NCBI GenBank assembly: GCA_032173965.1
Contig: JAVUNC010000004.1
Location: 57,845,501-57,909,500, forward strand
Length of the DNA: 64,000 nucleotides
From: Sitta carolinensis
Taxonomy: Eukaryota; Chordata; Aves; Passeriformes; Sittidae
Direction of reading: 5' to 3'
Below, piece after piece: positions 51,766 through 64,000 of the stretch; the first letter of the stretch is position 1; each line of letters opens with the position of its first letter. The notes beneath the pieces are model-generated. The model searched no databases and was not told where the DNA came from. It saw only the letters and a program-made list of their open reading frames with translations. The translations under genes were made by a program, and so were the position numbers.

Positions 51766-52831
51766 AGTACTAAGTAGAATATTATTGTAGGAGTAGACTA
51801 GCTCTGCAAACTTTAGTCTCCTGTAAGATTTAATAAAACCATCACTTTTTATGCAGCCACTTTTCACAAGTGTCATGATTGCAAGTCACTTTAGAAAAGA
51901 GATTTAGGATCATTATGTGAATTGGTCGGATGAGGATAAATGCAGAACTACTAAATTCCAGTCTAGAGGACTGTGCCTTTTGCTAATCAGAGGTGAGCTG
52001 CCTGACATACTGTCAGTAATTGCAGCAAATTATTTTCCCAAATTACCTCTTAGGATGGCTGCTCGGCGGATGAAGTGTTAACAGGATAAATTTCTATAAA
52101 GATATGTTATAGATTTTATTATTATGAAACCACAAGAGATATTGCTACACAGATTTTAATTTTTATTATTTCAGCTAATGAAATTTAAATTAGAGTAAAC
52201 ATCATATCTTAACTACTAAAGCTGAAACATGCAGATTTTACCTCCTGAACTGATACACTGATGACTTTTTGGGGAAGAGTCAAGGGATGTGTGCATGTGC
52301 TTTTTTCCTTGGTGTCATTTTATAGAGATTCTTTATCCTGTGTTAATGAACCCTTTTTTTCCCCTCTAATAAATATTTGCAGAATTTAGGAAATTCCAGA
52401 TGTATAGTCAAGTTAATTTTTTTCATAGTTTTGTGCATGGATACTATTATAAGTGAGCTTTTGCTAAGAAATTGGTTGAGCTTATTTTCATGGAAAGAAA
52501 ACTGTTATTTTTTTTTATTATGGGAAAGGCAAAATTCATCCCATCCACTTAGTCACAGTGGCTAAATTAAGAGTCTATGTGCTCTAGGCTACTTTTAAGG
52601 AAAAAAATAGCAAAACAGACACCTGTGGAAGGCAACTTTACTCAGCAGTCTGCAGTGTTCTTTGAAGGTGATGCCTTCTGCCTAACTGTAGCAGATGTGT
52701 ACAGAAAATGCACTGCTAAGTCAGTTGTTTTGTACAAGACAGGATTCATATGAACCCAGGAAATATTATTAGCTGGTCGTTTCCCCCCCAGCATATTTGG
52801 AAAGTAACTGTTGTTTCATCACAACCCACAG

Positions 52832-53066
52832 CAACAAAGGAATGGAGCACCTGTACAATATGAAGTGTAAGAATGTAGTTCCACTCTACGATCTCTTGCT
52901 GGAGATGCTGGACGCTCACCGGCTGCACGCCCCAGCAGCCAGGAGTGCTGCTCCCATGGAAGAGGAGAACCGAAGCCAGCTGACAACTGCATCAGCTTCA
53001 TCTCATTCCTTGCAGTCTTTTTATGTAAACAGCAAAGAAGAGGAGAATATGCAGAATACAATATAG
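52832..53066 (+). CDS. ESR1: Oestrogen receptor alpha, exon 8 (helix 11, AF-2 helix 12, F domain, stop)
   Basis: The acceptor AG is at 52830-52831; the first base completes Ser. The exon encodes [20 protein letters not shown] and [14 protein letters not shown], followed by a variable F domain ending EEENMQNTI and TAG (53064-53066). The codon at 52848-52850 is the equivalent of human His524, which binds the steroid D-ring hydroxyl. Tyr at 52887-52889 corresponds to Tyr537, and the LLLEML helix 12 is the AF-2 surface that docks coactivators. The F domain (about 43 residues) differs strongly from human and resembles bird ESR1 ([10 protein letters not shown] near the end). The reading frame is intact through the whole receptor portion present. 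Confidence 0.98.
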
Positions 53067-55158
53067 ACAGAAGTCAGCATATACAGTGGTATGAGAAACC
53101 CAGCAGTGTTCTTCTACCGAGCTCATGCTTCATTTCACCCATAGTGCCACCTTTGAAAACACTCCAGTGACAACAGACACCAGCATTTTCCATATGAGTG
53201 TTTGTCAAGCGCTTGCCTAAATTGCTTATCCTAAATGGAAGACTTTTCATTGCCATGGATAGCCAGCAAGGATTGTCTGGCTAACTTGATTTAAAATTTG
53301 CAGTGTTTTTATTTAATTTTGCATGTTATTTGGGTAACTGAATCCTAATCTAAACCATACATTCATTTTACTATAAATTGGTAGACCATAACACCCATGC
53401 ATATTGGTATCTTCATGAGTGGTAGTCTTTGCTAATATCAACCCAAAATCCTGAGCTCACTTAGTCCTTTACTCGCTTGAAACTTTGAAGCAGTTTGGTA
53501 GAAATTCTGCATGACTTCTTGGGCAGTGTAAACAGAAAGTTGACTGGCATCTTAGTGTGCCACAGGGAAGCTGCCCTGCGAGGGACTGCCTTGGTAGTTT
53601 AGTTAGATTCCTGCCTCTTTTCTTCCTACAGTATAAAGGAACTGCTGTCTGAGAATTATACTGTTTTACCTCACTGGCATACATCATCAGACAACTCCCT
53701 CTCCAGCTCATTCTGACCAAATCTTTAGGTACCCTTACCATATCCTCTAGATGAATTGCTTTGCATGCATGCTATCTTGTCTGATCCTAGATCACTAAAT
53801 GGTTTTGTTGCCCAGGAGTGCAAATCCAGGGCAACATGGCAAACAGTGATAACAAAGAGAATTACTCTTGAATCAGATCAGAGGATTACATAAATCATCA
53901 GGTCTTAAAAAAGGTCTTCACACACATACAGGATCCAGCACTATTTACAAAAATTCCCTCCCCCTATCCTGTGCTTCGTTGTGTTACAAAGCAGGGGGTG
54001 AGGATGCCAGTGCAAGACTGGCATAGAAGGGTGGGATGGTCCCATCCCACTCAGCAGAGTGTGGTCTAGCTGTGTGTGGGAGGGCTAGTATCACAGTCAG
54101 AGCAGCAGTTTTTTCCTTGCCTTGGCTTTCTTTGGCTCTTGTTGTGGCATGTTTCAAAATCACTGTTAAGAGCCAGCTCACCTGTGATGCCAAAACTGGG
54201 TGATGAGCCTCATACGTGGTGTACATTTTGGGACTGCATGTCCAGAAAGAAAAATATGTCTTTCTCCATGGATGTCTGTAGCTCCTAAGGATTATTTTGA
54301 TTCTTCAGACCAACTGTAAATATACAAAAGATCCACTGACATCAAGAGTTTCAACAAGACATGAAAGAGACTGAAGAAGTCCACATGATATGCTATCCAA
54401 AGTAGGAGTTGGTGCTGCTGTTTGACTGCCTCTATGCTAGAAAATTAAATGTCAGGGAACTTTGCTGGGTACTGGAATGAGATTATTACATATGCCAGGG
54501 ATATTTTAATAATCTAATGACAAACTTTGCCTGTGCTATCTGCACTTCTGGTTGACAGGTGCAGATTGGGAGTTAGCATGGACCAGGGACTATTCCAATA
54601 GCTGGTTGGAAGCAACCACCCTGCCAGTGAGAATGTTTCCTAGCATGTGTGTAGGCTGCCACAGCAGCTGGTCACAGTGCTAGTTAAATGGTTCAGGGAT
54701 GTTTTCATTATAGCTGAAACCTTTTTGTTGATTGGAATATCCTGTGGAAACTAAATATAGGAAACAGTGCAAGTAATGCCATACAGGAGTGCCTATGTCT
54801 AATTACACTCCCTGTCACACAGGCAGAGTCTGTGCACAGTGAGATCAAGCTTCACAGCAATTGTGAAGGCAGCAAGGCATAGGACACGTTTGTGCTTCAA
54901 GTCAAGAATTCAATTCTTTTGTGAATGTACATAATGGTGTCTATAATAGTTTCATGTACATACCTGAGGATATGAGCAGTTTAAAAGCCTAAAGATACGT
55001 GCTACCAATGTTTGAGAAGATTCCTCGAAAACCGTGCAAGCCTAAACCTGTGAAGCAGTCACCGTAAGTTCATAGGCCTTTTCTTGATGCATATTATGGT
55101 GTCATTTTTTTTCCTGAATGTGCTGAAGATTTTGTCTTTTTGTGTATTGAGTAAAAGC

Positions 55159-55197
55159 ATGTGCGTGTGTGTGTGTGTGTGTGTGTGTGCGCGAGCG
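55159..55197. repeat. GT microsatellite in the 3' UTR
   Basis: About 12 GT units preceded by ATGTGC and followed by GCGCGAGCGC. It is likely length-polymorphic. Confidence 0.9.
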
Positions 55198-56038
55198 CTA
55201 ATTTGGTACCTAAGGGCTTTTTGAGAGCTCCTAAATGTCATGAAGGAAAATGGAAATTTTGGGTTATTTTAGTAGCTGGTTTTCAGCTGTGTTAGAAAAA
55301 CCATGAGTTTACTGAAATGAGTGCAGGCTAAGACCTGAATGGAGCACAGGAATCCCTGTAGTTAAATTCACATGCTTACTCCGTCATTCATTTGTAGCCC
55401 AGTGTGCATTAGAGCTGCTCTTTAAATATTGTACATGCAACTTGGTGTAACATACAAGCTCATAAGCTGGAAGGCAAATTGGTTTAAATGAATGCCTCCC
55501 TTCCTACATCCCAGAATAGGCCATTATATTGATTCAAGTGTAAATTTGACCTAGAGGATAAATGGTAGTTCACGGAGAGCGATTCACAACAGAGGGTCAG
55601 ATTTGTATGGTACTTATATAGGGCAAATACCTTTACACTCAAGAGATTTTCCCAGTGAAGATGGAAAAGCATGACTTGAAGTGGTGTGCAGCAGTCAGAA
55701 GGGTATCATATTGTGTCTTGGAATATATGGAATAGTATCAGTCAGCTCACAATAATTATGAATGCTTTCCTGGGCTCAGCCCTAGCAAGGAAGCAATTTA
55801 GCTTTCAAGCAGTCCTCCCATGTTTATGGTGACAATTGTGTAGGGTAGCCTAGAAAGAGGAAGAGTGATTCCCAGTAATACATTAATTTACCTCGGGGCA
55901 GATTTAGGATCCCTGTCATTCACTTTTTAATGAGATTTTAATTGAAGCAGCACCTTAATGAATATAGTAACATTCCCAGAGTTATCTCTAAAGATGGCCC
56001 ACATATCAGACAGCTGAATGTAGCTATTAAATTGATTA

Positions 56039-56044
56039 AATAAA
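56039..56044 (+). terminator. ESR1: Alternative polyadenylation signal AATAAA
   Basis: AATAAA occurs in 'gattaaataaagtctatg', about 3.0 kb into the 3' UTR. Use would give a shorter message. No strong GU-rich element follows at once, so it is only a candidate. Confidence 0.35.
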
Positions 56045-57566
56045 GTCTATGATACAAATATGGCAACTTTTTTCATATGTAATTCTGAATGATCCTCTCA
56101 TGTATGCAAACAATTGTGCCTGACATTTGGTAATTGTTATTTCACAAGATGCTATTTTATGTGTGTGTATATATATATACATATATACTTTATATTTGCA
56201 GCTGACAAACCAGTACTACCTGAATACCTGGTGCTGGATATTACATTAAAATATATAGCATTTAAAAAAAAAATGAAAGAAAACTTTTCAAGGCAGCTAA
56301 TTATGCTTATACCAAAACATTCATGGTGATGTCTCTGGACAGCTAACAAAATAATTATTTTGTAACGTTTATACATGGATTTTTTAAAAAAACCAAAAAC
56401 GTCAAAAAACAAAAAAAACCCCACCCTCTAGAAACATAGGCAATGTAATACCAGCACAAGGCAAACATAAATAGACCAGATGAATTTGCTTTGCTTGAGA
56501 ACACTGTTGTTACTGAAGTTTTGCAAAAAGCTTGGGAGGTAGAAGAGGAGATCAGGAGATGTGTAGCACTTAGTGATGTCCGAATATGTGGTGTTTGAAT
56601 ATGTGAAAGCTACTCTGGTTTATAGTGGTTTGAGTTATGTCTCAATGTTGCAGACTTTGTCTCAGGTAAAACTCCCAGTTGGGGTGGTAAGATTTGTATT
56701 CGGGTAAAATAGTTTAATGAAAGTTTCTTGGTGTGTGTTGTGATAAATTTACTATTATGTTTCAGTGACATCACGTGATGATTTTTATCCTTCTCTACAC
56801 TGAGGGGTTTAAAAATGTAATCAAAGAAATAATCCAAACTGAGCTCCCAAGGATATTGCAAGGACTGTCAGCAGATCTTGAATTGAAAAATAGCAAACAA
56901 AAAACCCCAAACCATCCCCTTCACACGAGCCAGGATTTGTACTGGAACCTCCATCCATTTCAACTGATGCCAACTGATTCCTTAAGAGCTGTGCCAAATG
57001 TTTGAAAATAAGCAAACTACCAAAAAAGTAAAAATTCTGCCTCAGTAGGTCTTTAGTCTTATTACAGGCTTAGGTAAGAACATGGCAAGCCCCTCTTGAG
57101 TATATAATTTCCTGTTTTAAAATTAGAGTGCAACTCAACCTACAGATAGTGGGATTTTGTATATAAGGCATTCTCAGCTAAACTTGTGTGAAGTGCATTT
57201 ATTACTTTGAACAAAGAGATTGATGTTTTCAATGCTATCTACAACCATGATATGGCTTTACAGATAGAAAGTCAACACATGTAATAGAAGGGTGATGTTA
57301 ACAATGGTATCGTAACACAAACCAATCTTTGCTGTCACCTGCAAGTGTAGCATAATCTCAAACTGATGTGAGAGTTTAAAATTAATGTTTTCCCAATATT
57401 AATATCCTACCCTTTCTATTCGCATTTCCCCTTCATCCTTCAGATGTAGGTAGCCTTATATCCTGAAAGTTGTTTCCAAAATGATTGTTGCCCATAAAGG
57501 GTATTTGGTTTTGCACTGTGTTAAAAAGATATTAAATTATTTTGCATTCAAATGTGCCTAAAGAAA

Positions 57567-57593
57567 TAAACAAACAAACAAACAAACAAAAAA
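57567..57593. repeat. CAAA microsatellite
   Basis: Five to six AAAC units directly after an AATAAA word at 57565-57570, inside the ESR1 3' UTR. Confidence 0.85.
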
Positions 57594-57963
57594 CTTTAAA
57601 AAAATTATATGCTGCCATCTTGCAAATTAGTAAATTCTGTAATCCTGTGTGCCTATGATTAGAAGTCTGTTTCTTCAGAAAGTGCCCATTGTAAAAGGAA
57701 GGGATAGACTGCTGGTCACGAGACTTGCATTATCAAGCCACTTTATGTATTACCTTAATGTATGTACTATGAAACTAATGCTTTTGTGTGCACTATGTAG
57801 TCTGTCAATGCAAAGTCCTTTCTTTGGTATAGGCTCAGCTGTCATAATGTATTGGTCGAAGTATTCTGTTCTTTCACTGATGCATATGAAATTATTGACA
57901 TCTTTGGTTTTGGTGAGGTATTTTTTTCATCGTTTTGCACCTAAAATGTTCTAAAAAAGTCTA

Positions 57964-57969
57964 AATAAA
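57964..57969 (+). terminator. ESR1: Candidate ESR1 polyadenylation signal (proximal of a pair)
   Basis: AATAAA lies in 'gtctaaataaaaaattctgg'. It is 64 bases before a second AATAAA and is one of the two best places for the end of the long ESR1 message. Confidence 0.5.
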
Positions 57970-58027
57970 AAATTCTGGTAGGCTACCTGATTGGTGCAAG
58001 ATTTTTATCAATGTATTTGATGTTGAA

Positions 58028-58033
58028 AATAAA
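58028..58033 (+). terminator. ESR1: Candidate ESR1 polyadenylation signal (distal of a pair)
   Basis: AATAAA lies in 'gttgaaaataaagaattaat', followed about 20-45 bases later by a GU-rich stretch (gtttaattttgttgtatttt). That arrangement suits cleavage near 58050, hence the 3' UTR end given here. Confidence 0.6.
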
Positions 58034-59579
58034 GAATTAATCAGAACACGTTTAATTTTGTTGTATTTTGCATGTTTTAAAAATATGCTACTCTGCTTAT
58101 TGTTTGCCAGTGGACAGCAAAATGGTACACTGTTTTTGAAAGAATCAGCATGTGTCTGTTTCTGTGCATCTGAATGAAAGTGAAAACTGTCTCTTTGTTT
58201 CTTCACTTTCCCTGAAAAGAATCAGAAACTCCATATCTAGAGTCAACAACAAGCTAGGTGTAGTCTCTAGTAATCCTACCACCATCAGGGAAGTTACCTA
58301 AGTACCTAGTTCCTTATGTGCTTTAATGTTCATAGTATTTTGGTTTACATTCCTTATTTTGGCTTGTGAAATAGATTATGTCAGAAGAGATAAATTGTGT
58401 GAATTTAGCCTTCTATAGTTGGCTGCCACTTACCATGAGCTAGTTTATATCAAGGCAAATAGTTTCCTTTCCCAAGTGAAACTAGTCCTCAGGAAAAAAA
58501 TTGTCTTGACTAAGCCATCACGAAGGGATGAAAAGAAATGAAAGATACTTTTATTGACACAAGACCACTTTGAACTCAACTCTATTCTTTAAAATAATCT
58601 CAAAATCATATTTGGTGTTTGCAATGAATCAAACCAGTTGGCATTTGCAAACATATTGACTTTTCAATACTTGAAGTATATGTATTTATCAGTAACATGG
58701 AGAGAATATGGTCCCTACATTTATTTTTTAATCTATTTTCTGTGCCATGCTGGTTCAACATAGGACTGTTGGCTCATAGGTTCTTTTCTTATATAAATAT
58801 ATATGTAAATGCTCTTTGTTTTTATGGGATGTTTCATTGTCCTTAACTTAAAAGGAAAAAATTGTAAGACGCTTACCTTGATTCTAAGTATCATCTCAAT
58901 GATGAAGACAAGACAGGCAATATACTTTTTTAATGTGAAACCTCACCTTATAGCTTGCTAAATATGAAAGCAAATAATCTATTCAGACTAAAATGCTGGG
59001 GACTGTTGGGGTTTTTAAGTGATGAGTAGAACTGAACAATGGTTCCAGATCATGTGATTGTTTTGCAATACATTTCCATAACAAAGTACTTGACTGCAAG
59101 TTGCTTCTTTGGCCACAAAGGGTGGGTCAGAGCAATAGGAACTAATTGCACATGTACATGTGCTCAAAACAGTAAAGTAATTTTCCATGCTGATTCAAAA
59201 TATGACACCATTTCATGGCTTTATGCAATTATTTAACCACGGGACCAAACGAACACTTAGAGTTCACGGAGAAATGGCTTAAGAAGACAGTTGCTACATA
59301 ATACGGAACTTAGAGATTTAACCTAAAAAAATCAGCTAGATAGGAGAATATTTCTGCAAAATCAAAAATATTTCATTCAGGCACTCCTAAATGAAAAACT
59401 GCAGAGATAAAGTCTGAGCATACTTACCTCTGCAAAAATTGTAACAATTTGAATGAGCAAAGGACTGCCCACTGCCTAGGACTGTACACTACCCGAGATT
59501 GGGCATTCTTTTGCACATCTCTTTCTGCAGCGTGACACAATGACAGCATCACAGTGCAGGGAGCTGGGAATGTGTCGCT

Positions 59580-59880
59580 GGAGACTGTCTACTCCAATTC
59601 CTGGCTCAGAGCTGGATCACCTAAAGGAGGGTGCTCAGGGCCATAGCCCTGAATAACCACAAAAGGAGACCCTTCTACCTCTCTGGGCACCCTTTTCCAG
59701 GGTTTGATGATCTCCACGTTATAAAATGTTTTGCCTGTGCTGAGGTGGAATTTCGTGTGATTTAATTTGCACACATTGCCTTTTGCCCTGTTAAAGGGAA
59801 CAACTGAAAAGAGTCTGTGCCCCTCAATCTTCATTCCCTCCCATGATGTGTCTTTTGTGATGGGAGAAGGTGGATGAGAC
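59580..59880 (-). mobile_element. CR1 LINE 3' part, diverged
   Basis: In antisense: 'ggctcagagctggatcacct', 'cttttccagggtttgatgat', 'gtgctgaggtggaatttcgt' and 'acaactgaaaagagtctgtg' follow in the order of the CR1 3' end. The middle is diverged and the borders are approximate. Confidence 0.78.
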
Positions 59881-61118
59881 ATCACCTTGCTCAGACACCC
59901 AGAACCCACCAGGAAGAATGCCTCTGCAGCCAGGCACTGGGCACATTTCAACAGTCACGAGCCACCTGGGACTCCAGCTTTATTCCCAGTTTCTTACATC
60001 TGTTGGGAGAAGATGTTTGAGAAATGATACAGGAAGGATATGCCTTTCTATTTCATTGCAGGGCTTTTGCAGCTAAAACTCATGAGCCCAGTGCCCTTGC
60101 TTCCCCCACTGCACACACAACACCAGGGGATCCTATACAGATGCACACAGCATTGGCATCCCCCACGCCCCTCCTTTCTCTCTTTGCTGACACGTAAGTA
60201 ACGCCTGTCTTGTTCCAGCATATTTTATTCTATTTAACTAATTAGAAGGGTATGACATAGTTAAGGCATAATCAAAGAACATATTTGACTGCTTTTCTTT
60301 TCTCTTCATGCAATCATCATAATGCAATGATAACAGCTTTTTGACGGGCTAAAGCCTCGGTGTTCTCAGTTAGTGAGGCACTCTCCCTCATTAAAAGCCT
60401 TTTGGCCATGCTTATTCCTCAAAATTAAATGATGGATTTCTAATTTTTTTTTTTTTTCCATATCTAGATACTGCAACATTAAAAGCCCCCTGAAGCAGCT
60501 GTTTCTTAGGCTGGAAAAGTTTTACATCTCCTTCCTCTGCATTACACTGCTTGTCTCTATCACCCACACAGTGGAGAGGAAAATCCAAACATATAAAACA
60601 GCAGTCATCAGAGTGCTCACATAGAAAGAATGCCCATGGAAGGGCACTGCGTACGTGCTTTTTCTTATGCCCAGTCAGGTTCCAATTACTACCATTCACC
60701 ATGGCATCCTGCAGACACAGAGGCTCAAGTGTAAAAATGGTCATGAAGTCTTCAGGAAAATTGACCATCAAAATAATAACATTTGGCACTTATCTCAGCA
60801 GGAACAAGGCTAACTAGCTCTCATGTCCCTTTAAGAACTTTGTGCTGCAGTATTTATGTGTCATTCTGCTAATGTCTTCATTTCTGCAGGCATACAGGTG
60901 ATATGAAATTTATCTCCTGCTGTCTTCCATTCCTACACATTTGCGCACAACTTCAGAATGTTACATTTTAAACAGATGAAAAATGTGCATGTGAGGAAAG
61001 GATGTGAGGTATTTTTTAGCCAGATTTTTCAACACTTTTGGGTCCAAGGTATTTAGCTCCTCTACAGATAAACACTGAATGCTACTCTCCGACAAAAAAT
61101 AATCTGAAGAGAAGCAAA

Positions 61119-61120
<2 letters not shown>

Positions 61121-61160
<40 letters not shown>
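61121..61160. repeat. Long poly(T) tract (40 nt)
   Basis: Uninterrupted run of about 40 T, readable as a poly(A) tract on the minus strand. No retrocopy body is recognisable on the minus strand before it. Confidence 0.85.
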
Positions 61161-61397
61161 CACTCACCTCTTCAGAACTTGTGTCTTCTATGGAAAGATG
61201 AACAAGTATGTTACACTCTAGAGATGAGCAAAAAGTGCTGTCCATTTTGTGGTGAGAGTCAGGGCACATAAAAGATTGAAAGCTTAGTCATTTGTATGAA
61301 AGCAGGAAAGACTGAATTCCAGTCTGCCCTTACAGGATTAATTTCTGCTTACATTAAATCTGAAAATAGGAAAAGAAACTACAGCTCAAAAATGTCT

Positions 61398-61398
<1 letters not shown>

Positions 61399-61463
<65 letters not shown>

Positions 61464-61476
61464 ATCTATCTATCTC
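61399..61476. repeat. CTAT tetranucleotide microsatellite
   Basis: About 19 CTAT/ATCT units with one interruption (ATCATC) near 61463. It is a likely highly variable marker next to ESR1. Confidence 0.95.
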
Positions 61477-64000
61477 AACCAAAATGCTGCATCATGCTTT
61501 CTTCCAGTATTTTCTCTCCCCTGGCCCCCACAGTCTGCAAACCCACCTGCACTATGCTTCAGGTTTAGCAAAGGAGTCAAAATCACAACCATATGTTTTA
61601 ACCTGCAGCTCTATGGCCAGGAGAGCTTCCCAGACAATTTCTGAATTGTTTATAAGGAAAATACTACAGCCATGAATGTCCCACTACTTGGATAGTCTTG
61701 TGAGCACTTAAAAAAGACGGCTGTGGTAGGTTTACTTCCATTTTCTAAGAACAAAGGAACAAAAAAACTTTAAAATTAGAACATCCATAATAGCAGTCTT
61801 ACAACATGCCAGAAAACAAACAAAAAAAAAAGCCTGATCTGAGTAACCTGTGTGGAAACTACATCCACATCTGCACAATCCCTGACCAGAAGAGCTCTCT
61901 AGTGCACCTCTACCCCCTCGTCAAGGATACCTTTGATACAAGAAATCGACAATACTTTCCTAAAGCATCCCATCTTTCCAAAAAGTTAAATGTGCCAGTG
62001 TTATTCAGACCTCAGTGTGGTCAAATCCATTTGCTGCGTCTCAGATCTTTAAATAGATTCTTATTTGAACAAAGCAGTTTTGACCAATTTATTTCTGGAA
62101 TGATATACTAGGTGGCACCAAACAATAGACGTAACAGCTTTCAGTTCCTACCTGCTTTTACAGAAATCATTTACCAAAATTAAGATTTCTGTCACTTAAC
62201 CAGGCCTTAGTCTATGACAGATCTTCAGTGCTTCAGTTGCAGTTATTCATATCCTTTTATCTTGTTTCACAGATTTTTATCTGCTCCTTTCTGGGAAGAC
62301 AAACTAATTCTCTAAATAATTCCTATTTATTTATTTATTTGGAAATTATTAGAACATTCTAATGTTCTTAATATTGTTACCACAGCACAACTTCCAAATA
62401 CAGGTTTCATGCCTATGTCCCTCTGGGTCTAATTATGGCCAAACAACAACAGACTCCAGCTGGCTGTAGTGCATTTAACAACATGCTGCCAAGGTTAAAA
62501 CCACTCAGCCAGTACCCAGACAAGTTCCCTTATGCAGGGTACTCTCTGCCTATAAATACACACAATTCAAAAGACCCCTCCCCGTACTCTCTTTTCCTCC
62601 CTAAATTTAGACAAATACTGCTTTAGATGAATTCTGCATTTGACTGCTGCCAAACCACCTATCTTAAATCAAAACTCACTAATCTGACTTTTCCTTTCCA
62701 TAATCCATTGCTTCAAACACCAATAAAATATGGTAAGTGCCAGAGAGATCAGATCAATGACTTCTATTGCTTTATAGTCTACATTTCTTCTCCTTGACTT
62801 GCTCTTGTTTCTCAGAATCATCCTACAGTTGCCAAGTCTTGATAGCATCTGCAGTTTGAAGGCTGTGAGCAACCAGTGTCCGTTATAACTCTGAACACAC
62901 AGGCAGACATCCACTCAGATGCACGTGATGACGATGAGCATGTTGAGAGATGCTATCAGTTATAAACAGATCTCTCAGCCACAAATAACACAAGAACAAG
63001 GGCCAGGGATGACTGCTCATAAGCAAGCCCAGAATCTTTGTTCTCATTCAATAGCCAGATGCAGAAAAACTTTCTAAGGAAGAAAAAAGCAATACTGCAG
63101 GTGTTTACAAATCTGGAAGGGTGGCAAACCAGTGATGAGGAACTATTGATCTGCTGTAGAAAGAAACTGTTACCGCTTCTTGAGCAGAGTGGGGAATAGG
63201 TAATGGCTATCATCATGCTCACAGCTATGAGGAATAAGGGCACACTACTTCTGTTGAGATCATTTGTATTCCTAACGTTGTCAGATGTCCCTAAATATCA
63301 CTTTTTGCAGCCTGCCTTCAGATTTTGCAAAGCACAGTCCACAAATGAAGCTCTATAAAGAGATGCAGGGAGTCCAGGGTAAAATCGTGCTCATTATTTT
63401 TCACTATTATCAATACAAGCATAATGACACAGTGCCTTGATACTACAGTTTGGAGTCACTGAGCAACCACTTACCTTTAAACACTCACTAGCTCTGAGGT
63501 GACTACAAGCCAATAGCAAGGTTCAGAGTTGTAAGGTATATCAAGCTGGTGGGATGATTACTCCTCTATAGAAGCTACTGCACTTATCTACAGTAGAAAG
63601 CAGGAAAAAATACAACACAGTTATGACCTGAGCTCTCCAAGAGGCATCTATGCTTGAACACATGATTTCAATACAGATCTAGCGTTTGGCAGCTCCTCTG
63701 CTGCCTTTCCTCATGCCTTGCAGCCAAGACTCAAGGTGCATTACCAGAAATCAGTCCCTGTGTTTGCAGAGCCCAAGAAGTGATATTTCAGAAAGAGGAG
63801 AGCTGTTGGGTTGCAGGCTTATCACAGAGACAGGGCATCTCAGACTCTAACTTGTTAGTTTTAGCATCCTGTTATCAGGATGAGAAAGATGCCCAGGCTG
63901 CCAAGCTGGCTAGTGCCACAGGATGCAACACTTGACAGCTTTCTGGGTGTGTTTTTCCCCCCTACAGTTGCCCCATTTAAACTGATTCATGCTGTGGTGA

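Larger units (their letters stand above)
50992..52831 (+). other. ESR1: ESR1 intron 7 (about 1.8 kb)
   Basis: It is the shortest complete intron here. It holds a hairpin at 51029-51058, an A tract at about 51119-51135, and a CR1 copy at 51253-51765 that takes up more than a quarter of it. It ends ACAACCCACAG. Nothing else is supported. Confidence 0.9.
53067..58050 (+). other. ESR1: ESR1 3' UTR (end inferred)
   Basis: About 5 kb of non-coding sequence follows the stop and reaches the candidate polyadenylation signals at 57964 and 58028. Human ESR1 also has a long terminal exon with a 3' UTR of more than 4 kb. The stretch contains scattered ATTTA words, a GT microsatellite (55159-55197), TA-rich runs (56168-56190) and a CAAA repeat (57567-57593), and no CR1 copy that I see. 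Absence of transposon insertions over 5 kb fits transcribed, constrained sequence. The exact end needs transcript data. Confidence 0.75.
58051..64000. other. Downstream intergenic region
   Basis: About 6 kb follows ESR1. In tetrapods SYNE1 lies beyond ESR1 on the opposite strand, tail to tail, so part of this stretch could be the SYNE1 3' UTR. I looked on the minus strand for the conserved KASH-domain C-terminus and did not see it. The open frames here (the longest being 125 codons on the minus strand at 60412-60789) match nothing I recognise. A CR1 fragment, a T tract, a CTAT microsatellite and an ATTT repeat at 62323-62340 are the only supported features. Confidence 0.6.

Noticed and set aside
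60412..60789. 125-codon minus-strand frame, considered as a possible last exon of SYNE1
   Set aside because: The translation lacks the conserved KASH-domain ending of nesprins and has no similarity I recognise. It may be 3' UTR or plain intergenic DNA.

Overview
The window is vertebrate, and almost certainly avian, nuclear DNA. It carries the 3' half of the oestrogen receptor alpha gene (ESR1) on the + strand. Five coding exons (exons 4 to 8 in human numbering) are recognisable by protein sequence, AG/GT splice sites and phase; the four internal ones have the lengths known for human ESR1 (336, 139, 134 and 184 bp). They encode the hinge, the ligand-binding domain and the F domain, about 342 residues ending in a TAG stop at 53064-53066. 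The bird assignment rests on the ESR1 F-domain sequence, on chicken-repeat-1 (CR1) LINE fragments in both orientations, and on the absence of any mammalian SINE. A passerine is plausible, but the species cannot be fixed from the sequence alone.

Layout: end of intron 3 (1-4009); exon 4 (4010-4345); a 28-kb intron 4 (4346-32386) with CR1 copies and a complete LTR element; exon 5 (32387-32525); intron 5 (32526-44354) with two plus-strand CR1 copies; exon 6 (44355-44488); intron 6 (44489-50807); exon 7 (50808-50991); intron 7 (50992-52831), about a quarter of it CR1; exon 8 (52832-53066); a 3' UTR of about 5 kb to roughly 58050; then about 6 kb of downstream intergenic DNA with no gene I can support.

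The most interesting structure is at 24200-26983 in intron 4: a compact LTR retroelement antisense to ESR1. It has two LTRs of about 1.29 kb, an 18-nt primer binding site matching the 3' end of tRNA-Glu, a polypurine tract, and only 208 bp of internal DNA with no coding capacity. The LTRs differ by 22 transitions. Eighteen of them are T in copy 1 against C in copy 2, all in the same direction, fifteen packed into 167 bp, mostly in CC or TC context. The rest of the LTR is almost identical. That pattern looks like cytidine-deaminase (AID/APOBEC-type) editing of one LTR rather than ordinary decay.

Other points are several perfect intronic inverted repeats, unusually long A and T homopolymers, microsatellites, and several candidate polyadenylation signals in the ESR1 3' UTR. 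Most long open frames in the window lie in introns, CR1 or LTR sequence and are not genes.
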